Below are positions 22,710 to 30,500 of a DNA stretch of 64,000 nucleotides, piece by piece (position 1 is the stretch's first letter; each line of letters starts with the position of its first letter). The stretch is from NCBI RefSeq assembly GCF_009831215.1, contig NZ_WUTW01000001.1, forward strand, positions 1,926,736 through 1,990,735, in the 5' to 3' direction. Origin of the DNA: Actinomadura rayongensis (GTDB taxonomy: Bacteria; Actinomycetota; Actinomycetes; Streptosporangiales; Streptosporangiaceae). A program made the translations under genes and the position numbers. The notes beneath the pieces were generated by a model that worked only from the letters and a program-made list of their open reading frames with translations, did not search any database and had not been told where the DNA came from.

Positions 22710-24299
22710 ATGGCCGCTGACCGGCGCACGTCCCGTGCGGACCGGCCGGACACCGAGGTCGCGATCATCGGCGCGGGGCTGAGCGGGCTCGGGATGGGCA
22801 TCGCGCTGCGGCGCGCCGGATGGGACGACTTCGTCCTGCTGGAGCGCGCCGGGGACATCGGCGGCACCTGGCGCGACAACACCTATCCGGGCGTCGGCGT
22901 GGACGTCCCCGCCCAGGCGTACCAGTTCAGCTTCGCGCTCAACCCGGACTGGAGCCGGGTGTTCGCGCCGGGCGCCGAGGTCAAGGCGTATCTCGACCGG
23001 CTCGCCGACCGGTACGACCTGCGGCGGCACGTCCGCTGCGGCACCGAGATCGTCGAGCGCGCGTGGGACGCCGACGCGCGGCTCTGGCGGCTCGCAATCG
23101 CGGGCGGGGGAGAGGTGACCGCGCGGTTCGTGGTCAGCGCGATCGGCCCGTTCGTGGACCCCAAGCCCGTCGACATCCCCGGCGTCGGCACGTTCACCGG
23201 CACCGTGCTGCACTCGGCGCGCTGGGACGACGCCTGCGACCTGACGGGCAAGCGCGTCGCGGTCGTCGGGACGGGGGCGAGCGCGGTGCAGCTCGTCCCG
23301 AAGCTCGCGGCCCGCGCGGCGCGACTGGACGTCTACCAGCGCACGCCCATCTGGGTCGCGCCGAAACCGGACCTGACGATCCCCCCGGCGCTGATGCGCC
23401 TGTACCGGCGGGCGCCCCGCGTGCAGGACGCGGTCCGGCGGGCGGCGACGCGCGGCGTCGAACTGATGCTGATCGACGCGGTCGTCCACCACGGCCGGGC
23501 GCCCTACCTCACGCGCGGCGCCGCTCGACTGCTGCGCGCCCTCTGGTACCGGTGGCAGATCCGCGACCGGGAGACCCGGCGCGCCCTGACGCCGCGCTAC
23601 GGGCTGGGGTGCAAGCGTCCGTCGGTGTCGAACACGTATCTGCGGACGTTCAACCGCCCGAACGTGTCACTCGTGACCGACACCATCGAGCGCATCACCC
23701 CGGACGGCGTCCGTACCGTGGACGGACGCGAACGGACGGTGGACGCGCTCGTCCTCGCCACCGGCTTCCGGCTGGCCAGCGACCCGGAGAACTTCCGGCG
23801 CACGCCGGTGCGCGGCCGGGACGGGTTCGACCTCGCGACCGCCTACACCGACCACCGGCTGGCGTCCTACGAGGGCGTGAGCATCCCCGGCCTGCCCAAC
23901 CACTTCATGATGTTCGGCCCGTACGGCTGGGTCGGCGGGACGTGGCACCAGCTCGTGGAGACGACGTCGGCCCACGTCGTGCGCGTCCTCGAAGAGGCCC
24001 GCCGACGCGGCGCGGACGTGGTCGAGGTGCGTCCCGGGCCGACCGAGCAGTGGACCGCGCGGATGCGCGACCGCCTCGCGGGCTCGCTGTGGAGCGCGCC
24101 CGACTGCGCAGCCGCGAACAGCTACTACTTCGACCACCACGGCGACACCCCCTATCTACGGCCGACGAGTTCGGCGCAGGCCAGGCGCGCCAGCACGACC
24201 TTCCCCCTGGACGACTACGCGTACTCGGCTCCCGACGCCCCGGCCGTGTCCGGGGACGTACCGGGAGCCCGCCCCGAAAGGGCCGAGAGGACGGCATGA
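22710..24299 (+). CDS. flavin-containing monooxygenase (Baeyer-Villiger type)
   Basis: A 529-aa NADPH-dependent flavoprotein. It has the FAD site AIIGAGLSGLGMGIALRRAG, GGTWRDNTYPGVGVDVPAQA, the fingerprint FTGTVLHSARWDD (F-x-G-x3-H-x3-W-D) of Baeyer-Villiger monooxygenases, and the NADPH site VAVVGTGASAVQLVPKL. It would insert oxygen into ketones or related substrates; the true substrate is unknown. ATG 22710 has GGGAGG 6 nt upstream; an in-frame GTG at 22686 lacks this. The stop overlaps the next ATG (ATGA), so it is co-translated with the PF10118 hydrolase. Confidence 0.92.
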   Translation: MAADRRTSRADRPDTEVAIIGAGLSGLGMGIALRRAGWDDFVLLERAGDIGGTWRDNTYPGVGVDVPAQAYQFSFALNPDWSRVFAPGAEVKAYLDRLADRYDLRRHVRCGTEIVERAWDADARLWRLAIAGGGEVTARFVVSAIGPFVDPKPVDIPGVGTFTGTVLHSARWDDACDLTGKRVAVVGTGASAVQLVPKLAARAARLDVYQRTPIWVAPKPDLTIPPALMRLYRRAPRVQDAVRRAATRGVELMLIDAVVHHGRAPYLTRGAARLLRALWYRWQIRDRETRRALTPRYGLGCKRPSVSNTYLRTFNRPNVSLVTDTIERITPDGVRTVDGRERTVDALVLATGFRLASDPENFRRTPVRGRDGFDLATAYTDHRLASYEGVSIPGLPNHFMMFGPYGWVGGTWHQLVETTSAHVVRVLEEARRRGADVVEVRPGPTEQWTARMRDRLAGSLWSAPDCAAANSYYFDHHGDTPYLRPTSSAQARRASTTFPLDDYAYSAPDAPAVSGDVPGARPERAERTA

Positions 24300-25219
24300 C
24301 GATCTCCGAGCAGCCCGCATCCCAGCCGGTCCCGCACCGCGCCCTCCGCGTCCGGCGCGTCCGCTTCGCCCATCCCGCCGGGGCACTGCGCCGCCACTAC
24401 GCGGACGGCGACCTGATCATGAGCCACACCGTCGCGGTGCTGTCGGCGACCTTCCCGCCGGGCGAGGACTTCTTCGTCCGCTCGGTGCGCCACTACCGCG
24501 ACCGGATCACCGACCCCGAGCTGGCCGCCCAGGTGCGCGGCTTCATCGGCCAGGAGGTCGTGCACAGCCGGGAACACGACCACCTCAACAAGGCGCTCCG
24601 CGACCTCGGCTACCGCACCGACTGGACGCACCGGTTCATCGAACACGCGCTGGCGGTGGCCGACCGGACCCTGCCGCCGCGCGTCCGGCTGGCCTTCACC
24701 GCCGGCCTGGAGCACTACACGGCGACGATCGCCGAACAACTGCTGACCAGCAAGCGGGCGCAGGCGATGCTCGGCGACAACCAGGCGGGCCGGATCCTGC
24801 TCTGGCACGCGCTGGAGGAATCCGAGCACAAGGCCGTAGCGTTCGACGTGTACCGCGCGACCGGCGGCGGCGAACGCCTGCGCATCTGGTCGATGCGCGT
24901 GATCAGCACACTGCTCCTACTGCACGTCGTCCTAGCCACGACGCTGTCAGTGCTGGGCGACCGAGCGACCTACACCCCGTTCCGCCTGCCGCGCAGCCTC
25001 GCCCGCATCCCCCGTTCCCCCTTCGTCGCCCGCGACGTGATCCGTCGGCTGCGCGCCTACAACCGCCCCGGTTTCCACCCCGACGACTTCGACAACACCG
25101 CCCTCCTGGAACGCTGGCGCACCGAACTGTTCGGCCCCGAAGGCACCCTCGTCGCCCACGCCAACTACCGCGACGCCCCCGAACCCCCGGACACCCCCGA
25201 ACCCCCTCCCGGCGATTGA
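24296..25219 (+). CDS. PF10118-type metal-dependent hydrolase
   Basis: A 307-aa protein of the uncharacterised metal-dependent hydrolase family (COG3687 type), helical and histidine/glutamate rich: GFIGQEVVHSREHDHLNKAL and HALEESEHKAVAFDVY hold likely diiron-type ligands. A hydrophobic stretch STLLLLHVVLATTLSVLG near residue 205 may attach it to the membrane. The tail is Pro-rich. ATG 24296 overlaps the monooxygenase stop, so the pair probably works on one substrate, for example a lipid or alkyl compound (inference from context). No reaction has been assigned by sequence alone. Confidence 0.85.
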   Translation: MTISEQPASQPVPHRALRVRRVRFAHPAGALRRHYADGDLIMSHTVAVLSATFPPGEDFFVRSVRHYRDRITDPELAAQVRGFIGQEVVHSREHDHLNKALRDLGYRTDWTHRFIEHALAVADRTLPPRVRLAFTAGLEHYTATIAEQLLTSKRAQAMLGDNQAGRILLWHALEESEHKAVAFDVYRATGGGERLRIWSMRVISTLLLLHVVLATTLSVLGDRATYTPFRLPRSLARIPRSPFVARDVIRRLRAYNRPGFHPDDFDNTALLERWRTELFGPEGTLVAHANYRDAPEPPDTPEPPPGD

Positions 25220-25256
25220 GACGCGGGTGCACGGCGAATTCGGGCAGGATGACGGT

Positions 25257-25610
25257 ATGGAACGTGTGCTCGGCATCGGCGGATACTTCCTCCGCGCCGC
25301 CGACCCGGCGGCACTGGCCGCGTGGTACCGCGAGTGCCTGGGCCTGGACGTCGACGAGAACGGCCTGTGGAACCAGGAAGCCGGCGGGACGGTGTTCGCG
25401 ACGTTCGAGCCCGAGACCGACTACTTCGGCTCCCGCACCCAGCAGACGATGCTCAACTTCCGCGTCCGCGACCTCGACGCGATGCTCGCCCAGTTGCGCG
25501 CGAAGGGAGCGGACGTCGCCGACGAGACGCAGGACCTCGACGGCGTCGGCCGCTTCGGCTGGGTCACCGACCCGGCAGGCAATCGCGTCGAACTCTGGCA
25601 GCCCGCCTGA
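25257..25610 (+). CDS. VOC (glyoxalase/bleomycin-resistance fold) protein
   Basis: A 117-aa protein with the beta-alpha-beta-beta-beta VOC module: GIGGYFLRAADPAALAAWYR and the C-terminal FGWVTDPAGNRVELWQPA. The conserved glutamate in VELW and the DPxGN turn are as expected for a metal-binding VOC protein. ATG 25257 follows GCAGGAT. It is 37 bp after the hydrolase and could be cotranscribed. The function cannot be named from sequence. Confidence 0.88.
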   Translation: MERVLGIGGYFLRAADPAALAAWYRECLGLDVDENGLWNQEAGGTVFATFEPETDYFGSRTQQTMLNFRVRDLDAMLAQLRAKGADVADETQDLDGVGRFGWVTDPAGNRVELWQPA

Positions 25611-25677
25611 CGGCCTCGACCGCGCCGCGGTCGCGCTGTCCGCACCCACGGCGGACGGGAATGCCGAGCTTGAGGCC

Positions 25678-25800
25678 GAGTACCGGCTGTGGGTGCTGCC
25701 CGCCGAACCGGATCGGGCCACGAGACTTGTGCCTGGTCCGCCTGCCGTCCAGCTCCCGACGTCGAGCGACGCGCTCGAATCTCCGTCCGGCGCCTGACGC
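25678..25800 (+). pseudogene. decayed 3' end of a RibD/DHFR-type reductase gene
   Basis: Bases 25678-25704 are identical over 27 bp to 26535-26561 of the intact reductase gene (encoding EYRLWVLPA). The next ~40 bases match 26591-26630 closely after a deletion of about 30 bp. The end near 25771-25794 resembles the intact gene's last codons and its TGA. The 5' part is not recognisable. This is therefore a relic of a duplicated copy, about 430 bp upstream of the intact gene. Confidence 0.65.
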
Positions 25801-25977
25801 CGAGTGCCACGACGCGCCCGCACTCCCGTCGGGCGCCTGTCTTCGAGTGCCGTGCCTGAACCTCCTTTCGGCGCCTGCCTTCGGGGGCCGCGACCCGCCT
25901 GGACCCCGTCTGGGAGCTGAGTTCGAGTGCAGCGGCGCGCCGCACCCTCGTCTGGCATTTGACTCGGGGCCGATGAG
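25769..25977. repeat. ~43-bp degenerate tandem repeat array, about five copies
   Basis: Imperfect units run at 25769-25811, 25812-25854, 25855-25892 (short), 25893-25935 and 25936-25977. They share a GCGCC-N-GTC-TTCGAGTGCC-type pattern, and the fourth has TGGGAGCTGAG in common with the 57-bp array after the intact reductase gene. The array starts at the 3' end of the reductase relic. From 25978 to 26126 the sequence looks like further decayed repeat and the upstream region of the intact gene. Confidence 0.6.
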
Positions 25978-26126
25978 TTCTGCTCGGCCCGATGGTCTGA
26001 ACTGGCGACCGGCCGAGTGAGCCGGTCGAGTGGCGGACGCGGACCGGCGATGAGCCGGTGCGTCGTGCGGAGCGTTGGGCTTGCGCCGGGACGCTCCCGG
26101 CTCAGGCGAAGCAGTGGGAGGCATCG

Positions 26127-26684
26127 ATGCGCAAGCTGATTCTGGGTTTCTACGTTTCGCTGGACGGTAAGAGCGCGGACGCGGACAACGGGATCCGCGA
26201 CGTCATGATGAGCATCGACGACCCTGAGCAGGAGGAGTACTTCGTCCGTCGGCTGTGGGACGCCGGTGCCTTCCTCATGGGACGGAACACCTACGAGAGC
26301 ATGGCCGCGTACTGGCCCGGCTCCGACCACCCGTCCGCCAAGCCCATGAACGAGATCCCCAAGGTCGTGTTCTCCCGCACCCTCGACTCGGCCGACGCCT
26401 GGCCCGAGACCCGAATCGCCCGCGGCGACACCGCCGAGGAGATCGCCCGGCTCAAAGCCGAGCCCGGCAAGGACCTCGTCGCCGCTGGCGGCACCGCGTT
26501 CCTCCACTCCTTGATCAAGCTCGGTGTGGTGGACGAGTACCGGCTGTGGGTGCTGCCCGCCGTCACCGGCAAGGGCGCTCCGCTGTTCCCCGAACTGGCT
26601 CAGGCCACGAAACTTCGTCTGGTCACCTGCACCTCCTTTTCCTCGGGAATTCTCGAACTCGTGTACGTCCCCGCCAGCAGCTGA
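26127..26684 (+). CDS. RibD C-terminal/dihydrofolate-reductase-family protein
   Basis: A 185-aa protein of the reductase family that includes the RibD C-terminal domain: MRKLILGFYVSLDGKSADAD, FLMGRNTYESMAAYWP, PKVVFSRTLDSADAWPETRI, DLVAAGGTAFLHSLIKLGVV and DEYRLWVLPAVTGKGAPLF. Such stand-alone copies are common in actinomycetes and mostly have no assigned substrate; NADPH binding is expected. ATG 26127 has GGGAGG 7 nt upstream. A decayed copy lies upstream, and both gene and relic are followed by tandem repeats. Codon use is slightly less GC3-biased than in its neighbours. Confidence 0.9.
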   Translation: MRKLILGFYVSLDGKSADADNGIRDVMMSIDDPEQEEYFVRRLWDAGAFLMGRNTYESMAAYWPGSDHPSAKPMNEIPKVVFSRTLDSADAWPETRIARGDTAEEIARLKAEPGKDLVAAGGTAFLHSLIKLGVVDEYRLWVLPAVTGKGAPLFPELAQATKLRLVTCTSFSSGILELVYVPASS

Positions 26685-27025
26685 GCCCGCCGAGCGGACC
26701 CCGCTACCCCGGCATCGGGCCGCACCTTGCCGGGAACTGAGCCCTGGCGAGCGGTAGCCCGTCACCTGGGCACTGGACCGGGCTCCGCTGGGAGCTAAGC
26801 CCCCTGCCAGTGAACCCCGCCGCCCGGTACCGGCTCGGGCCCTGCTCGCAGCTGAGGCCCGGCGAGCGGTAGGCCGCTACCCGGGGCACCGGACCGGCTT
26901 CGCTGGCAGCTGAGTCCCGGTGAGTGGTCGGCCGTCGCCTCGGCATCGGGCCGGCCCCGCTGGGAGCTGAGGCCCGGTGAGCGGTGGGCTGCCGTCCTGG
27001 CGTTGGGCCGGGCTCGGCTTTGTTT
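26683..27025. repeat. ~57-bp tandem repeat array, six imperfect copies
   Basis: Units are 26683-26738, 26739-26796, 26797-26853, 26854-26911, 26912-26968 and 26969-27025 (56-58 bp). Most begin GAGxCCC-GGCGAGCGG and end CGCTGGGAGCT or CGCTGGCAGCT. The first unit starts inside the TGA of the reductase gene, and the array fills the whole gap to the convergent ogt gene. Several units contain a short AGCGG-N4-CCGCT hairpin, so the array may also act as a two-way terminator. Confidence 0.88.
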
Positions 27026-27029
27026 GTGG

Positions 27030-27653
27030 TCAGGTTGGGGTGGATTCGAGGGCTAGCAGGGTCTCCTTGGCTTCGGGGCCGCCGACGTAGCCGCCGGACG
27101 TGCCGTCGGAGCGGACCACGCGGTGGCAGGGGACGACGACGGGCAGTGGGTTCTTTGCGCAGGCCGTGCCGACGGCGCGGACGGCGCGGGGGCTGCCTAC
27201 TGCGGCGGCCACCTCGGCGTAGCTTTCGGTGTGGCCGTAGTCGATGTCCGACAGGTGGGTCAGGACGCCGTGGCGGAAGCCCCTGGAGAGCCGCCAGTCG
27301 AGGGTCAGCTCGAAGCGGGTTCGGCGGCCGGTGAAGTACTCGTCGATCTGGCGGGCCGCTTCGTCCAGGCGGGCGGGCGCGTTCATGATGCGCGGGCTGA
27401 CGTCTGCGGCGAGTTGCTGTAGGACGGCCTCGTGGTCCTGTGTCGGGTAGGCCACTTTGACGAGGCCGTCCTCGGTCGCCGCTAGCAGCAGTTCCCCTAC
27501 CGGGGTGTCCACGGTGCTGTAGGCGATGTCGAGCAGGCCTGCGCGCTCGGCGTGGTCGCGCAGGCGCTCGCGCAGGCGTTCCAGCAGTGGGCTGTCGTCC
27601 TCGGGGATTTCCGTCGGCAGGCGGCGGGGTTCGGATTCGGACGCGGTCGTCAT
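27030..27653 (-). CDS. methylated-DNA-protein-cysteine methyltransferase
   Basis: A 207-aa Ogt-type suicide enzyme that repairs O6-methylguanine. The active site is VVVPCHRVVRSDGTSGGYVG with the acceptor cysteine in PCHR, preceded by RGFRHGVLTHLSDIDYGHTE and ARLDEAARQIDEYFTGRRT. An N-terminal extension of about 40 residues (ERLRERLRDHAERAG) is unusual for Ogt but is my impression of the form paired with a sigma factor. ATG 27653 overlaps the upstream sigma stop (ATGA) with GGGGGG upstream, so the pair is translationally coupled. Confidence 0.93.
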   Translation of the reverse strand: MTTASESEPRRLPTEIPEDDSPLLERLRERLRDHAERAGLLDIAYSTVDTPVGELLLAATEDGLVKVAYPTQDHEAVLQQLAADVSPRIMNAPARLDEAARQIDEYFTGRRTRFELTLDWRLSRGFRHGVLTHLSDIDYGHTESYAEVAAAVGSPRAVRAVGTACAKNPLPVVVPCHRVVRSDGTSGGYVGGPEAKETLLALESTPT

Positions 27654-28147
27654 CGGGCCGCCCCCCTTTCTTCGATGGGTCCGCGATAGATCGCGCGCAG
27701 GGTCTTCATGCCGTCCGCGGCGGCGCGGCGGGCGGCGTCGGTCGTCGTCTCGGTGATCGCGGCGATGTCCCGGTAGGGCAGGCCCGCCAGGTAGTGGTAC
27801 GCCACCGCCCGCCGCTGCCGTTCGGGCAGGGTCCGCAGCGCCGCCCACAGGTCGCCCTCCCAGTCCTCGGGACGGCCGTCGGGCGCGGCGCCGTCGGGGA
27901 CGTCCCCGACCGGCACCGCCCGGCGCGCGGCGGCACGGGCCAGGTCGACGGCCTTGCGGTGCGCGACGGTCACCAGCCACGCCTCGACGTTCGCGTCCGG
28001 CCGCAGTTGCGGATAACTCCGCAGCGCGGCCAGGAACGTCTCGGACCAGGCGTCCTCCGCGTCCGCCGGGCCGACGACCGCGCGGCACACGCGCAGCACC
28101 ATCGGCCCGTGGTCGGCCACGATCTGCTCGAACGGTTGCAGGCTCAC
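27650..28147 (-). CDS. sigma-70 family RNA polymerase sigma factor (ogt-linked)
   Basis: A 165-aa ECF-like sigma factor. Region 2 is VLRVCRAVVGPADAEDAWSE with TFLAALRSYP; region 4 is LPERQRRAVAYHYLAGLPYR with DIAAITETTTDAARRAAADG. GTG 28147 gives MSLQPFEQIVADHG. There is no anti-sigma gene. It ends in a 4-bp overlap with ogt, which suggests that it controls its own DNA-repair operon in response to alkylation (inference). The 169-bp gap to the next gene holds a terminator but no promoter I can name. Confidence 0.9.
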   Translation of the reverse strand: MSLQPFEQIVADHGPMVLRVCRAVVGPADAEDAWSETFLAALRSYPQLRPDANVEAWLVTVAHRKAVDLARAAARRAVPVGDVPDGAAPDGRPEDWEGDLWAALRTLPERQRRAVAYHYLAGLPYRDIAAITETTTDAARRAAADGMKTLRAIYRGPIEERGAAR

Positions 28148-28281
28148 ATCTGGTAAACGTCCGGGCGGCGCGAAACGTGAGATCCCGATCGCAAGATCTT
28201 TTCGCGGCGGCGCCCCGACGACCGCGACGGGCCCGAAGAACACGAACACCGAGGTCTCGCCCGGCGCCCGGTAGCGCGCCC

Positions 28282-28310
28282 CGGGCTCCCGGCGCGCGGC
28301 CGGGAGCCCG
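28282..28310 (-). terminator. hairpin after the 49-aa gene
   Basis: CGGGCTCCCGG (28282-28292) pairs perfectly with CCGGGAGCCCG (28300-28310) over a 7-nt loop. It begins 7 bp beyond the stop codon of the minus-strand 49-codon gene. Confidence 0.78.
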
Positions 28311-28316
28311 AAGCGA

Positions 28317-28466
28317 TCAGCGGCGCCGGTTCCGCAGCCGCGCGAGCAGGCCGCGCGCCCGCTCGCGGTTGCGGGGGTCGCGCGCGACCCCCTCGACGCG
28401 GGCGCGGGCCTGGCGTCCCTGCGGGCTGTTGAGGAATCGCCGGATCCGTTCGGTGAGCGATGGCAT
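28317..28466 (-). CDS. small basic conserved protein, 49 aa
   Basis: Bases 28466 to 28317 encode MPSLTERIRRFLNSPQGRQA, then ARVEGVARDPRNRERARGLL and a basic end RLRNRRR. The ribosome site GAGGAG lies 5 nt before the ATG, codons are strongly GC3-biased, and a perfect terminator follows. It has about 15 arginines and no membrane segment. I recognise the FLxSPQGR...RDPRNR pattern as a small protein seen in many actinomycetes, without known function; binding of nucleic acid or membrane surface is only a guess. Confidence 0.8.
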   Translation of the reverse strand: MPSLTERIRRFLNSPQGRQARARVEGVARDPRNRERARGLLARLRNRRR

Positions 28467-28557
28467 GGGCTCTCCTCGGCCGTCCCGGCGGCGATGGGAT
28501 CACCGCCGCCTCGACCGGTCCAACGAACGGGCCGCCCGATCCGTTCGGAACGATCAC

Positions 28558-29214
28558 TCAGAGCAGGCCCGCGACGACCTCGGCGAGCGCCCGGCCGAGC
28601 CGCACGTTGGCGGCGGCGGTGAAGTGCACGCCGTCCACGCCCTCGGTCGCGACGACCTGACCGGCGTCGAAGAACGCGGCGCCCGTGAAGTCGGCGAGGG
28701 CGCCGTAGACGCGCGGCAGGTCGACGGTCTTCGCCCGCGACCCCCGGAACACCTCGGCGAACCACGGATCGGAGATGACGCCCAGCGGCGGCGGCGCGAC
28801 GATCAGGGTTTTCGGCGCCGGATACGACGTTCCGACGTCGTTCCCCGAACGGGCCACCTGGTCGACGAGACGCGCCATCCCCGTCGCGATGTCGAACGGC
28901 GTCCGGTTGAAGTACGTCTTGGTGTCGTTCGTGCCGAGCATGAGAACGACGACGTCCAGCGGATGGTGGCTGGCGAGAGCCGTGGGCAGGTAAGCGCTGC
29001 CGTTGAGGCGCGGGTCGAGCGGGTCGTCGGCGTCGGTCGTACGGCCGCTCAGCCCCTCCTCGACGATCTCGTGGCCGGGGCCGAGCGCGGCGGCGAGCGC
29101 GCCGGGCCACCGCTCGGCGGCCGGGTAGCGGCGCGTCGGCACCGTCCCGGGGACGGGCACCCAACCCCAGGTCAGGGAGTCGCCGAAGCACAGGATCCGT
29201 CTGGTGTCGGACAC
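28558..29214 (-). CDS. SGNH/GDSL hydrolase
   Basis: A 218-aa SGNH-fold esterase/lipase. Block I is ILCFGDSLTWGWVPVPG with the nucleophile serine in GDSL; block III is VVVLMLGTNDTKTYFN (G-x-N-D); block V is VDGVHFTAAANVRLG with the D-x-x-H pair. No signal peptide, so cytosolic. GTG 29214 has AAGGGGAG 6 nt upstream. The substrate, an acyl or acetyl ester, cannot be told. Confidence 0.92.
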   Translation of the reverse strand: MSDTRRILCFGDSLTWGWVPVPGTVPTRRYPAAERWPGALAAALGPGHEIVEEGLSGRTTDADDPLDPRLNGSAYLPTALASHHPLDVVVLMLGTNDTKTYFNRTPFDIATGMARLVDQVARSGNDVGTSYPAPKTLIVAPPPLGVISDPWFAEVFRGSRAKTVDLPRVYGALADFTGAAFFDAGQVVATEGVDGVHFTAAANVRLGRALAEVVAGLL

Positions 29215-29245
29215 GGGCGACTCCCCTTCTCGCGGACGCGGACGC

Positions 29246-30316
29246 TCAGCCTGCCATGCCGTCCCGGCGCGGCGCCTCCGGCGGGACCGGCGTTTCGTAC
29301 GGAAGGTGGGGCGCGGGCGACGGCGGCGGCAGGGCCGCCGGGGGAGGCGGCGGCGGGATCTGCCGGGCGTCGCGGCGGTCGCGGTAGGCGTCGCGGACCC
29401 GGCCGCCGAAGCGCCGCCCCGCGTCCTGGACGCGCTGGGCGCGGTCGCCGGTGAGCGCGTCGCGCATCCGGTCGGCGGACTGGCGGCCGAGGTCCTGCAT
29501 CCGGCGGGCCTGCTCGGACTCCAGCGCGCGCCGCATCCGCTCGGCCTGCGCGGCGGCGCTCTCCCGGACGGCCCCGCCCGCGATCTGCCCGGCCGCCTGC
29601 GTGCCGTCCCAGGCCCGTCCGGCGCCGTCGCGGGCGGCGGCGACGGCGCGGCGGTAGGTCCCGGCGCGGACGACCACGGTCCCGGCGACGAGGTCGGCGA
29701 GCGTCCGGCGCCGCCGCCCGAGCAGGGCCGGGACGCTCGTCGCGAAGAACGCCGCCAGCGCCGCCACCCACAGCACGACCGACAGGAAGAACTGGCCTTC
29801 GAGCAAGAGGATCCAGGCCAGGCAGTACAGACCCGAACTACCAGCCGTCGTGACGACCGACCGCCGGAGCGCACGGCCCGCGCCGGGCCGGGCGTCGGCG
29901 GACGTCCGGACGCGCAGGTCCATCGCCGCCTTCCCGACCGTCCGCCCGAGCCACGCCTGCCCGGCGAACTGGTACAGCAGCTCGGCCAGCACGAGCAGCA
30001 GGAACGCCTCCTCGACGGCGGCGGTGAACGACCCCCACACCGAGGTGCCGAAGTCCGACGCGGCCCGTCCGACGTCGCCGGACGTCAGGAGCGTGCCGCC
30101 GGCGCCGAGGGCCTTCCCCCAGAGGCCGTCGACCGCGAGTTCGTGCAGCCGCCCCCACGTCATCAGCGCGAGCAGGCAGGCGACGCCGAACAGCAGGAGC
30201 GCGTCGATGCCCCGTGCGGCGAGTCGGCGCCCGTGCGGCGCGCGGTCTGGCGCGGGCGCAGGCACGGGCGCGGGGACGGGAGCGGGCAGCGGCGGGTGGG
30301 GCGGCGGGCCGTACAC
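29246..30316 (-). CDS. RDD family membrane protein
   Basis: A 356-aa protein. A Pro-rich N-terminus (PPPHPPLPAPVPAPVP) leads to an RDD domain: RLAARGIDALLLFGVACLLA, a second helix EEAFLLLVLAELLYQFAG, and the conserved GRTVGKAAMDLRVRT, then two more helices (YCLAWILLLEGQFFL, VVLWVAALAAFFATS). The remaining ~130 residues are charged and helical (RMRRALESEQARRMQDLGRQ) with a Pro-rich tail. GTG 30316 has GAGGGG 6-7 nt upstream; an in-frame GTG at 30322 abuts that site and is less likely. Some RDD proteins are Na+/H+ antiporters; others have no known role. Confidence 0.85.
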   Translation of the reverse strand: MYGPPPHPPLPAPVPAPVPAPAPDRAPHGRRLAARGIDALLLFGVACLLALMTWGRLHELAVDGLWGKALGAGGTLLTSGDVGRAASDFGTSVWGSFTAAVEEAFLLLVLAELLYQFAGQAWLGRTVGKAAMDLRVRTSADARPGAGRALRRSVVTTAGSSGLYCLAWILLLEGQFFLSVVLWVAALAAFFATSVPALLGRRRRTLADLVAGTVVVRAGTYRRAVAAARDGAGRAWDGTQAAGQIAGGAVRESAAAQAERMRRALESEQARRMQDLGRQSADRMRDALTGDRAQRVQDAGRRFGGRVRDAYRDRRDARQIPPPPPPAALPPPSPAPHLPYETPVPPEAPRRDGMAG

Positions 30317-30500
30317 GGGCACCCCTCACGGGTCACGCGGAGCTGGCGGGAACGCCAGATTCTAGGGCGATCCAGGCTGATCATGCGACCCGTTCCGGAA
30401 GGCCGGGATCGGCCGCGCCACCGCCGCGCCGCGCTCTTGTCGGACGCGGGGCCGACTGTCAGGCTGCGAAAATTGACCGTCTCCTGACTGGAGGACCGGA

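Noticed and set aside
26683..27025. CRISPR array or protein repeat
   Set aside because: Units of 56-58 bp abut without spacers, diverge along their whole length and contain in-frame stops. They are non-coding tandem repeats.
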